64,000 bases of DNA from Holophagaceae bacterium (GTDB lineage Bacteria > Acidobacteriota > Holophagae > Holophagales > Holophagaceae), in the NCBI GenBank assembly GCA_016722505.1, contig JADKJH010000002.1:388001-452000 (forward strand), given 5' to 3'. Of the stretch, positions 36,360-44,531 are shown piece after piece. A model generated the notes under the pieces. That model had not been told where the DNA came from, did not search any database, and saw only the letters and a list, made by a program, of their open reading frames with translations. A program made the position numbers and the translations under genes. The number at the start of each line of letters is the position of its first letter. The first letter of the stretch is position 1.

Positions 36360-37645
36360 AAAGGCTCGTGGCGGCTCTCCTGATGGCGCTGCCGCTGGCC
36401 GCCCAACCGCAAGGCGACAAGGCGGAAGCCGTCCAAACTTTTCAGCTTCAAAATGGGTTGCGGGTTCTGCTCCTGGAGAATCACCAGCACCCCTTGATCC
36501 GCCTTCAACTGAGGGCCATCTGGGCGCCCCTTGAACGCAAGGAAGCACGCCCAAATCCAGAGATCAAAGAAAATGTTCCCAAGGTTGCACCGCAGGGTCC
36601 AATGCCCCTGGAATCCTTGGCGTTGCGCGTGCTGAGCCAGTGCGCTGTTGGAAACCGCAGCCGGAAGGCTTTCAACCGCGCTGTGGAAGAGCGGGGGCTC
36701 AACCTACAGCTTTCGGGGGTGCCTGATGGTCCTGTCTGGAATCTATCAGGCGGAAGTCCTGAGGCCGAAACCGCCTTCGCGCTCTTGGCAGACGCAGCGA
36801 CCCGCCCGATTCCAGATGGGGGCGACCTGGATGCGCTGAGGCTTCGCCTGATCCACGACCTTCATGAACAGGGAATCCAGGAGACCGCAAGAATTGATTT
36901 CTTTCGCCAAGGTGAAAGGCCGGACGTGGCACTGGAGCCTATTACGGAAAAAAATCTAGGTCAGATCTACCTGGAGGACCTACAGCGTTCCATCATGATG
37001 ACCCTCCGGCCAGATCGAGCAGTGCTCGCCATCTCAGGTGATCTGAACTTGTCTCAAGCGAGGCAGCTCGTTCAACTCAATTTCGGGACCTGGAATGAAT
37101 GGAGTGGTAGACCTGCGCCCATAACGCCGAAGCCAACCACCACCGCCTTGGTGTCCCAACGGGTAATTGTCGCTGCGGACCGCCCAGAAACAATCCTCGC
37201 ACTGCCCCTCGGTCCCAAAGATAAAGGGCAACGGGCCGCGCGGGACCTCTTGAGCCTCTGGTTGCCCCGATTACTGGGATCGCATCGTTGCCGGATCCAT
37301 CCAGGTGCCGCAGGCTGGCGCTCCTTGATTCTGACCTCTGAGGCTTCTGAAGCCTCCCTCCGCGAAGAGCTGCTGGCCGTCAAGCATTCAGGAGTGAAAG
37401 CTCGGGACCTGGAACAAGCGAAGAAGCTCTGGATCTCCCGCTACCGGGCCCTGGCGTTGCACCCCCAGGAACACCTATCCCGCACGGCAGAAGCAACCCT
37501 GATGGGCGCAGAGCCAACTGAACTGGAAATCCAGAACGTAGGCCTTACTGGCATCAATGAAACCTTGCGGTCCTGGTTGGATCTCGATTTAGCCCGCGTT
37601 CTGATTTTAGGCAGCGAGCCATCGCGCGTACAAAAGCCGAAGTGA
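36356..37645 (+). CDS. Second exported M16-fold protein without the zinc motif
   Basis: This 429-residue protein opens with a signal peptide (MKRLVAALLMALPLAAQ) and QTFQLQNGLRVLLLENHQH, the first strands of the M16 fold. MTLRPDRAVLAISGDLNLSQ matches the usual M16 phrase before the inter-domain linker. No HXXEH is present: the corresponding stretch is MPLESLALRVLSQ. Together with the preceding gene, which it overlaps by ATGA, it may form a heterodimeric periplasmic binding or scaffold complex. It is shorter than its neighbour. Assignment rests on fold-level resemblance. Confidence 0.72.
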   Translation: MKRLVAALLMALPLAAQPQGDKAEAVQTFQLQNGLRVLLLENHQHPLIRLQLRAIWAPLERKEARPNPEIKENVPKVAPQGPMPLESLALRVLSQCAVGNRSRKAFNRAVEERGLNLQLSGVPDGPVWNLSGGSPEAETAFALLADAATRPIPDGGDLDALRLRLIHDLHEQGIQETARIDFFRQGERPDVALEPITEKNLGQIYLEDLQRSIMMTLRPDRAVLAISGDLNLSQARQLVQLNFGTWNEWSGRPAPITPKPTTTALVSQRVIVAADRPETILALPLGPKDKGQRAARDLLSLWLPRLLGSHRCRIHPGAAGWRSLILTSEASEASLREELLAVKHSGVKARDLEQAKKLWISRYRALALHPQEHLSRTAEATLMGAEPTELEIQNVGLTGINETLRSWLDLDLARVLILGSEPSRVQKPK

Positions 37646-37746
37646 GCTCGCCATAAAGACTCGGGGGCTGCGGGCGTAGTAAGCAGGAAGACGCCCACGG
37701 AAGCAAGCATTGTGTAAATAATTGGAGGGGTCGAAGCACCTTCGAT

Positions 37747-38646
37747 TTATGGCAGTCCACCATCCATCGTGACTCCGAACCGCGTGGCCAGGTCCATGTA
37801 GCGGGAACGCACACCTTCGATGATATTGGAGGGCAGATCCGGTGCGGGAGGCTGCTTGTTCCAGTTCGGTAATCGCTCAAGGTAGTCCCGCAGGAATTGC
37901 TTATCCAGGCTGGGAGGTTGCTTCCCCGCCTCCCAGCGGTCCGCAGGCCAATAGCGGCTGGAATCGGGTGTCAGGGCTTCATCAATGAGTATCAGCTGAT
38001 TGTCGCCATCCACACCGAATTCGAATTTCGTGTCGGCCAGCAATATGCCCCGGCTCAAGGCGATCTCACTGCCACGGCGGTAGAGCCGCAGGCTCAGGGA
38101 GCGCAAACGCCCTGCCACGTCATCACCAAGCAGTTCCTGGAACTGTTCGAAGGAAATATTCTCGTCATGGCCCGTATCGGCTTTCGTGGCGGGCGTGAAG
38201 ATGGGATCTGGCAGCTTCGATGCCATGGGCAGATTGGGCGGTAGCGGAAGGCCGCAAACGGATCGAGTAGCCTGATATTCCTTCCATCCAGATCCCGCCA
38301 GAAAGCCCCGTACGACGCATTCCACGGGCAGAGGCCTGGTCTTCTTCACCAGGATGGAGCGACCTTCCAGTAGATCGGCGTGGGGCTGCAGCACTGCCGG
38401 ATAATCCTCGACCCTCGTGGCGATGAGATGATTGGGAATCAGATCCGCCGTGGCGCCAAACCAGTAATTCGCTACCGCCGTAAGGATCCGCCCTTTGTCG
38501 GGAATGCCCTGGGGCATCACGCAATCAAAGGCCGAGATGCGGTCCGTGGCCACAATGAGCAGCTGCGCGCCCAGATCATAGACATCGCGAACCTTTCCGC
38601 GCCGGAACACGGGAAAAGGGAGATCGGTGGTGAGCAGGGCAGCCAT
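37747..38646 (-). CDS. purC: SAICAR synthetase
   Basis: This is phosphoribosylaminoimidazole-succinocarboxamide synthase, which joins CAIR and aspartate with ATP in purine synthesis. The 299 residues match the longer (yeast/Gram-negative type) form. Motifs are RRGKVRDVYDLG, TDRISAFDCVMPQGIPDKG, ECVVRGFLAGSGWKEY, LADTKFEFG and IDEALTPDSSRYW. The start is the ATG at 38646. The gene stands alone. The gap upstream holds a hairpin repeat at 38674. Confidence 0.96.
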   Translation of the reverse strand: MAALLTTDLPFPVFRRGKVRDVYDLGAQLLIVATDRISAFDCVMPQGIPDKGRILTAVANYWFGATADLIPNHLIATRVEDYPAVLQPHADLLEGRSILVKKTRPLPVECVVRGFLAGSGWKEYQATRSVCGLPLPPNLPMASKLPDPIFTPATKADTGHDENISFEQFQELLGDDVAGRLRSLSLRLYRRGSEIALSRGILLADTKFEFGVDGDNQLILIDEALTPDSSRYWPADRWEAGKQPPSLDKQFLRDYLERLPNWNKQPPAPDLPSNIIEGVRSRYMDLATRFGVTMDGGLP

Positions 38647-38673
38647 GGAAACATCATCGCATTTTCGATTAGG

Positions 38674-38720
38674 GACCGTTACTGAACAACCAGCGCTTTT
38701 CTGATTGTTCAGTAACGATC
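38674..38720. repeat. Dispersed hairpin repeat, divergent copy
   Basis: The stem is CGTTACTGAACAA...TTGTTCAGTAACG around the core CAGCGCTTTTCTG. It has the same architecture as the 43131, 45578 and 45653 copies, but TGAAC replaces CGAAAT in both arms, so the pairing is kept by compensating changes. Confidence 0.8.
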
Positions 38721-38762
38721 ACTCCTGCGTATGGGTGCTGCCTGTGGTGAGGCTGGGGCCTT

Positions 38763-39572
38763 TTACTGCGCCAGCAATGTTCCTACCGCCACCGCGATGG
38801 CGCTGGGGCCACCGCTCGCCGGAAGCTGGTTGCCACCGATGAAGGCCATGGGAACCGAAGTATTCACAGGTATGTTGGACTTCAAATCCAGGCTGATGCG
38901 CATGAGCGGTTGCGCAAGGTTCACCGCCGCGGCGCCGGGTTTCTGAAACGCGGCGCCATGCAACTGATCACCAGTCACCTTCCCCACGATGGCCTGCGTG
39001 CCCGATCCCAGCGTGTATGCTACGTTCCCGGCCAAGGAACCGGACGAGGGAGGGTTCGACCAGGTGACCTTCGTCTGATCGGCGCTGACGATGAACGCCA
39101 CGCCCTGCCCCGTGCCCGTTGGACCCGTGAGATCGAGCACCAGCTTCGAAGCAGTCGAGAGACCCGCGTTGCGCACCAGGCGGAAGCCTGTCCCGCCGGG
39201 GTCAGTGTAAGTCAGGGTGTCGGCGATTGTCTTCGCAATGACGGTGATGGTAGTGGAGGAAGTCGTGCTGCCCCCACTGCCGCTCACGGAAAGAATAAAG
39301 GTCGTGGTGGATTGAAGCACGCCGGTGGAGATGGCCACCCCCGACTGGACGCTGCCGACGCCATTGTTGATCGTCCCAGTTCCATTGGTGAACACGCCCG
39401 TAAGTGTCGTGAACCCGCCCTGCGAGATGCTTCCCTGGGCTGCTGTAAAGCTAGTGATAACGGGGGCTGGTGGTGGAGGCGTGGGGGTCCCGCCGCCACC
39501 GCCGCCACCACAGGCCAGGGAAAGCGTCGCGAAAAGAAGACTGGCCGCTGTGAATGCATTTGTGAATCGCAT
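38763..39572 (-). CDS. Exported lipoprotein with Ig-like domain, unknown
   Basis: This is a 269-residue protein with signal peptide and lipobox LSLAC, followed by a Gly run and a Pro-rich linker (GTPTPPPPAP). An Ig-like domain of about 80 residues (ITSFTAAQGSISQGGFTTL) resembles the third Ig-like module of the NHL lipoprotein at 2049. The remaining part is Ser/Thr/Gly-rich with a cohesin-like look (VAFIVSADQTKVTWSNPP; LMRISLDLKSNIP). That likeness is suggestive, because the gene nine bases upstream encodes a dockerin-like end. The ATG at 39572 has GAGGAG upstream. It probably shares an operon with 39582-43028. Confidence 0.7.
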   Translation of the reverse strand: MRFTNAFTAASLLFATLSLACGGGGGGGTPTPPPPAPVITSFTAAQGSISQGGFTTLTGVFTNGTGTINNGVGSVQSGVAISTGVLQSTTTFILSVSGSGGSTTSSTTITVIAKTIADTLTYTDPGGTGFRLVRNAGLSTASKLVLDLTGPTGTGQGVAFIVSADQTKVTWSNPPSSGSLAGNVAYTLGSGTQAIVGKVTGDQLHGAAFQKPGAAAVNLAQPLMRISLDLKSNIPVNTSVPMAFIGGNQLPASGGPSAIAVAVGTLLAQ

Positions 39573-39581
39573 GGGTTCTCC

Positions 39582-42500
39582 TCAGATTCCAGCAAGCAGA
39601 AGCGCGAGGTCGGCGTCGTCGCAATCTCCGTCGCCATCCAAGTCGGCGGCGGGGTTGCTGGTGGCAATGCCGGATCCGGAGTAGGCTGCGATGAAGGTAG
39701 CGAGGTCCAGGACGTTGGCCTGGCCGTCGCCATTGAGATCACCACTCTTGGAATTCACGGTCAGGGTCGCGTTGGCGCTGGTCGCGTTGCCCGACCCGTT
39801 GCTCACTACCACTGAGTACTGCGCCCCATTGTCCGCCAGGTTTGCGGTGAAGGTGTAGGTCGCACCGGTGGCGCCCACGATGTTCGTCCCGTTGCGCCGC
39901 CACTGATAGGCCAGCGGCGCCGTGCCCGTAGCGGCCACCGTGAAGCTGGCGCTCTGCCCCACCGTGACCGCATGGCTCACCGGTTGGATGGTGATGGTGG
40001 GCCCGGTGGCGCTGGTCGTCGTGGCGTTCAGTTCGAAATCATCCACAAAGAACGAGGTCCCCAGGGACGCATCCTCCACGCCTTCGAGGTACACCCGGAT
40101 GGTCTGACCTTTGTACTGGGTCACGTCGAAAGACTTCTTCACGAAGGTGGAATGGGTCGGCGCGTCGAGGTTCGAAAGGGTCGCGAGCGTCCCGAGCAGA
40201 CCTCCGGAGGTGTTCCTAATCTGCACCTTCAGCGTATCGGTCGCCACATTACCCGGCCCATTGGTCACGATCTTCAACCAGAAGTTCAGTTCTACATGCG
40301 TTGCGCTGGCGGAGAGGGCGACATCCTGGGAGAGGGTGTCCGTGTGGACGACCCCGTAGCCGCTCATCCAGGCGCCCCAAGTCCCGTTTCGGACCTGCAT
40401 ATTGCCCACCGATGATGCGTTGATGATGTCGTTATTCGATGGTGTCCAGATGGTGTTTCCGCTTTCGAATCCGGGATTGAGAAGCAGCTGGGTGGTGGTG
40501 TCGCCGCCGCCTTGCTCGCTGGAATCCCCGATCTCCCACACGCCCCGCCCGAAAGTGGCGGCGCGGATGAACTTGCCATCGGGGGCGATGTAGAGATCCC
40601 GCACCGCCACCATGGGCAGGCCCTGGCCGTAGCGGGTCCAAGTCGTACCACCATTGCTGGAGCTGAACAAACCGTAGTCCGTGCCCGCCAGCAGTGTCGA
40701 AGGATTGGTGGGATCGTTCTGGATCACGTGGACGGGACCCGCCGGAAAGCCGCTTCCCCCGCCATCCAGGGCCGTCCAATTCTGTCCCTGGTTCGTGGAC
40801 TTCCAGAGGTGACTGGCATTGAAAGTGAACGAGGCCGATGCGACGTAGAGCGTGTTGGCGTTGGAGGTGTCAAACCAGACGTAGGATGGGGCGTTATACC
40901 CGTTATCGGAGATGGGGCCTTCAGGGCTTGAAATCCCAGGGAACGCTCCAAAGTTCTGCCAGGTGCTCCCAGCATTCGGTGTAATCGCACCTGTACCGCC
41001 ACTGGTTACAACGGCCAGTGCGTTGGATGATGATTTAGAAGATGCTATGTGTCGAATATTGTTAGTAAATCCGATGTTATTAAGTACATTGAACCATGTC
41101 GTTCCGAAATCTAATGAACCCCATAATTTCCTGTTCGTAGCAGTAAATATTAGATCACCAGTAGGATCAGAAAGCCCCTGGACGATGCGCGTCAAAAATG
41201 GTGCCTTTTGTGGATCGGTTAAAGGGTTATCTAGCATAGCGATTGCAGTAAAACTATTACCTCCGTCTGTGCTTCTATATAAATAAGTATTTGGACCAGA
41301 GCCAATAATTTTATTACCATCAACAAGGTGCATTATTGTTCCGAATCCATCTCCGCTAGTTTGAATATTGTTATTGAATAGTGTAGATCCTGAGCTAGCA
41401 CGAATTCTAGTCGCGTTGTCTTGAAGTCCGATTGACACGCGCCACCGCGAATTTGCAGCAGTGGTGGATCCAAGGCTGTAAACGAGATGGGTCGCGATCC
41501 CCTTGCTTCGACGGGAGTCGAGAAAAGTTGGATCCGACGCCACCTGGCTTCCGAATACAGAATTAGGAACTGACGCAGTGCTGGGAATGGGCGTGCGGTA
41601 TGGGTCTCGCAGTATGCTGAGCCCACCATCATTTCCAAAGAAAAGCACCTTAGTTCCAGTCTTCGACCATGTGGCGGTGTGGAAATCCGCGTGGGCGTAC
41701 ACACGACCACTGGCAACCCAATGCGTCAACTGTTCCCAACCAACACCCCCGTTCTGAGTGCGGTAAAGGGACAGGTTTGAACCCACAATGAGTTTGTTGG
41801 CGTCCAGGGGATCAACTGAAATGAGGTGGTCGTAAAAAGCCTGACCACCATCCCCATCTGGAAATGAACCTACGCTTTGGAAAAGGCTTCCAGAAGCCAC
41901 AGGAGCCGGGACATAAGACCATGTAGCACCTTTGTCGATGCTCTTTAAAACCCCCGTGAAAAATTTTGTTCCATTTGAGGGAGCCGAAGCATCTTGTTCA
42001 ATTCCCCAAACTGCGGTACTCGATGCTGGAGAAGTAGCAAGAGTGATCCGCCCCGATTGTGTATTCCCTGTTGCTACAGTGAAATTCAGACCACTATCCG
42101 AGGAGTAGTAGATCTTCCCATTGGCATACCCAGCATCAGTCAACGAGAGCACCAGATCCTGAGCAGATAACCGAGCCATGGACCAGGTCCACTTACCTGC
42201 GGAACCACTGAGCTGGTTGAAACTTGCCCCCCCATTGGTAGAACGCCAAATCCCATCGCTTCCACCCACCAGAACCACATTGGCATCGAGGGGCAGGATG
42301 CTGGTGATGAAGGTGGTGTTGCCAAGGGCGCCCAGTTCAGCCCAGGTACTTCCACCATTGGTGCTCTTGTAGATGCCACGGCCCTGGGCAGCGAAGGCAT
42401 CGCCCAGGCCCAGGTAGATCGTTTCGGGATCCACGGGGCTCATGGCTATGGCGCCCACGGCGCAGTTACCCGTTCCCGTAGCCACAGGCAAGTTGTCGGT

Positions 42501-43028
42501 GATGCAAGTCCACGTCCAGTCCCCGGCGGCGAGGAGGTCCGCGTTGATGGTCTTCCACACGCCTCCACCCGCGGTGCCGATGTAGAGGATCTGCGGATTA
42601 GTGGGGTGGGTCAGGATGCCCTGGATGGCCAGGCGTCCCGAATCCACATCGCCACCGCCGGTGGGGGCATAGTAGCTGCTGCCGCCGAAGGGCCCGATGT
42701 TCGTCCACGTCAGATTGGAACCGGGCACAGCCGGAATCGCGCGGCCCGTGGCCTGGTAGCCGGGGAAAGACCAATCAAATTTGCGAAGCACTTCCTTGGC
42801 GACTTCTTTCTTCGCATCCAGATATTCCGGGCTCGGGTCGCCCCCGAACCAGGCGCGGGTGGCATCCAGCCGGGCTTGGGGATCGTCCTTTTCGGGGCGC
42901 GGGGCTGATTCGGTGGCAGCGCTTTGCGGGAAGGTGGGCTTCACCTGTCCGTGCAGGCTGCAAGGCAGCACGCTCAGAGCGAAAACGAGGGCCGAGGCCC
43001 ATGAGCGGACACGCAGGGAACGGAGCAT
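39582..43028 (-). CDS. Large exported BNR/sortilin-like propeller protein with Ig-like and dockerin-like ends
   Basis: This is a 1148-residue secreted protein. The ATG at 43028 has AAGGAGG at ideal spacing, followed by a signal peptide (SWASALVFALSVLPCSLHG). The main part is a VPS10/BNR-type propeller with at least eight Asp-box-like motifs, such as STNGGSTW, SIDKGATW, STDGGNSF and SSNGGTTW. A jelly-roll-like region near residues 880-1010 comes next, then an Ig-like domain (AYQWRRNGTNIVGATG). The end carries two Ca-binding loops, GDLNGDGQANVLDL and ADLDGDGDCDDADL, typical of a type I dockerin. Glycan binding or cleavage is possible, but no catalytic set can be named. The DNA around 41000-41600 is clearly more AT-rich than the rest. 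Confidence 0.85.
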   Translation of the reverse strand: MLRSLRVRSWASALVFALSVLPCSLHGQVKPTFPQSAATESAPRPEKDDPQARLDATRAWFGGDPSPEYLDAKKEVAKEVLRKFDWSFPGYQATGRAIPAVPGSNLTWTNIGPFGGSSYYAPTGGGDVDSGRLAIQGILTHPTNPQILYIGTAGGGVWKTINADLLAAGDWTWTCITDNLPVATGTGNCAVGAIAMSPVDPETIYLGLGDAFAAQGRGIYKSTNGGSTWAELGALGNTTFITSILPLDANVVLVGGSDGIWRSTNGGASFNQLSGSAGKWTWSMARLSAQDLVLSLTDAGYANGKIYYSSDSGLNFTVATGNTQSGRITLATSPASSTAVWGIEQDASAPSNGTKFFTGVLKSIDKGATWSYVPAPVASGSLFQSVGSFPDGDGGQAFYDHLISVDPLDANKLIVGSNLSLYRTQNGGVGWEQLTHWVASGRVYAHADFHTATWSKTGTKVLFFGNDGGLSILRDPYRTPIPSTASVPNSVFGSQVASDPTFLDSRRSKGIATHLVYSLGSTTAANSRWRVSIGLQDNATRIRASSGSTLFNNNIQTSGDGFGTIMHLVDGNKIIGSGPNTYLYRSTDGGNSFTAIAMLDNPLTDPQKAPFLTRIVQGLSDPTGDLIFTATNRKLWGSLDFGTTWFNVLNNIGFTNNIRHIASSKSSSNALAVVTSGGTGAITPNAGSTWQNFGAFPGISSPEGPISDNGYNAPSYVWFDTSNANTLYVASASFTFNASHLWKSTNQGQNWTALDGGGSGFPAGPVHVIQNDPTNPSTLLAGTDYGLFSSSNGGTTWTRYGQGLPMVAVRDLYIAPDGKFIRAATFGRGVWEIGDSSEQGGGDTTTQLLLNPGFESGNTIWTPSNNDIINASSVGNMQVRNGTWGAWMSGYGVVHTDTLSQDVALSASATHVELNFWLKIVTNGPGNVATDTLKVQIRNTSGGLLGTLATLSNLDAPTHSTFVKKSFDVTQYKGQTIRVYLEGVEDASLGTSFFVDDFELNATTTSATGPTITIQPVSHAVTVGQSASFTVAATGTAPLAYQWRRNGTNIVGATGATYTFTANLADNGAQYSVVVSNGSGNATSANATLTVNSKSGDLNGDGQANVLDLATFIAAYSGSGIATSNPAADLDGDGDCDDADLALLLAGI

Positions 43029-43130
43029 TCGTTCCTCCTTTGGTCACTGATGGTGGGGTATAGAACGCAAAGCTACCCCTCAAGCCACCGTGGCGTCAAC
43101 GAGGACTTGAGAAATTTTCGCTACTTGTTA

Positions 43131-43232
43131 GCGACCGTTACGAAATAACCAGCGCTTTTCTGGTTAGTTCGTTACGGTCGCTTATGCCGGCGCGCCATCG
43201 TGATGGCCGAGTTATTACTTCCCAAACGGCTT
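43131..43232. repeat. Dispersed hairpin repeat with conserved tail
   Basis: A near-perfect palindrome (GCGACCGTTACGAAATAACC AGCGCTTTTCT GGTTAGTTCGTTACGGTCGC) is at 43131-43181. A tail follows at 43183-43232 (TATGCCGG...GAGTTATTACTTCCC), which recurs at 45763-45811. The tail runs into the 3' end of the minus-strand gene and supplies its last codons. Confidence 0.85.
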
Positions 43233-43679
43233 CCCGGAGCGGGGTGAGGCGGAGGGAAGGGAGATCTCCCGAATCAGCCCCTCGACCTGTGCCCAGGTGC
43301 GGCCCCTGCGTAGCACCACCACCCGGACCTTTCGCCCCTCCGCTGCTCCGCCAGGCCATGCAGACTTGAAACGCCACTGCTCAGGATTAAGGGGATCCGC
43401 GGGCTCCCAGGCCTTCAATGCGAGGCGGCGGGCACGCGTCCTGCCCTTGCCAGGGACATCCAGCAGATACAAACGGATCTGGCCCCGCGTGAGCTTCCCC
43501 CTTCCATGCCAGGCGACACCGCCGCTGAAGTAGGGAAAACCGGGATCCACCTTGCCGTCCTGAGGTTGGATGCCAGGGCCATTGGTCAGCGAGGCCGATA
43601 GAAATTCCAGGAGTGGCGGCTTCGCGGGTTCGGCTTGTATGCCGATGCTCAAGGCGAGTGCAGGCAGCAACCAGATCAT
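43215..43679 (-). CDS. Small exported protein, unknown
   Basis: This 154-residue protein has a signal peptide (MIWLLPALALSIGIQA). The ATG at 43679 has AAAAGGA upstream. The mature part is basic and beta-like, with GRGKLTRGQIRLYLLDVPGKG and VRVVVLRRGRTWAQVEG; I recognise no family. The last residues (KPFGK and stop) are encoded by sequence that belongs to the tail of the dispersed repeat. The original C-terminus may therefore have been replaced when the repeat inserted. Confidence 0.6.
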   Translation of the reverse strand: MIWLLPALALSIGIQAEPAKPPLLEFLSASLTNGPGIQPQDGKVDPGFPYFSGGVAWHGRGKLTRGQIRLYLLDVPGKGRTRARRLALKAWEPADPLNPEQWRFKSAWPGGAAEGRKVRVVVLRRGRTWAQVEGLIREISLPSASPRSGKPFGK

Positions 43680-43812
43680 GGGATGTCCTTTTCGGTTCGC
43701 GCAGTGAGTATAGGCAGGGGATGGTTCGCGGGCCAAGGAATCCCTGGGGACATCCTGGAGCGCAATATCCAACTGAACCAAATTTCTTGCCAGGTAGAAA
43801 TCCTCAAGCTTG

Positions 43813-44310
43813 TTAGCGCTTGAGAGAGTCAAGAACTATTCCGCCGAGTACTGAGGCAAACACGCCAAGGAGAAAGCCGATCGCTCGTTCTTTCCATGCA
43901 GTCGAGGCTGCCCTACCTGACTGCGCAGCGAGAATTGCATCTACAGTTTTGCGTTGAGCGAGCACAACTGGTTCAAGCTCTGCCTTGGTGTCCTGCAATT
44001 TTCGCAAGTTATTTTCGGTGTCAACAATGAGCTTTCGTTCCTGTTCAAAAAAAAATTGCAAGCTCAATAGTTCGGTTTTGAGGCTGTTCAACTGCGCAAT
44101 TACGGTTGAATACCGATCGACATTTTGCTCCGAAGGCTGGTCCCCAAAAAGGTAGAGGAAAACTATGCCAAAAACAGCAATTAACCCAAAAGCAGAGGCA
44201 AACCAATAGTGTCCTAACAATTGGTAAAATGGAATCTGAGCCAAGCACAGGGCGACAGTCCAGAACAGCCGCCTATCAACATTGCTGGTTGGGTAGAGTG
44301 TTCGCTTCAT
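43813..44310 (-). CDS. Membrane coiled-coil protein, unknown
   Basis: This 165-residue protein has two N-terminal hydrophobic helices (LFWTVALCLAQIPFYQLLG and FASAFGLIAVFGIVFLYLFG). A long coiled coil follows (residues ~65-125, rich in Gln/Leu/Glu), then a C-terminal helix IGFLLGVFASVLGGIVLDSL. The layout suggests a membrane scaffold with a cytoplasmic or periplasmic coil. Base composition is more AT-rich than that of its neighbours, so it may be a recent arrival. GGAGG lies four bases before the ATG at 44310. No family is recognised. Confidence 0.6.
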   Translation of the reverse strand: MKRTLYPTSNVDRRLFWTVALCLAQIPFYQLLGHYWFASAFGLIAVFGIVFLYLFGDQPSEQNVDRYSTVIAQLNSLKTELLSLQFFFEQERKLIVDTENNLRKLQDTKAELEPVVLAQRKTVDAILAAQSGRAASTAWKERAIGFLLGVFASVLGGIVLDSLKR

Positions 44311-44387
44311 CCTTCCTCCACCTTGTGATGAGAGTTAATCACTTTCCAGACATCTATGTAATCACCGGTGTCTTCGCGTGTTTTTGT

Positions 44388-44520
44388 AATCCGTGTTCAT
44401 CCGTGCGCATCTGTGGCGGAAATGGATTTTTCTTTTCATCCCCGTTCATCCTGTGAATCCCCGGCTAGAAAAGCTTTTAAAGCCACAGATGAACACGGAT
44501 TCACACGGATCCACACGGAT
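44388..44520. repeat. Inverted intergenic repeat of the CACAGATGAACACGGAT type
   Basis: The left arm is at 44388-44417 (AATCCGTGTTCATCCGTGCG then CATCTGTGGC). The right arm at 44482-44520 is its near reverse complement, with the ACACGGAT unit repeated three times. This motif family is widespread in bacterial intergenic DNA, but its function is unknown. Confidence 0.75.
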
Positions 44521-44531
44521 TTCGCCCACCT

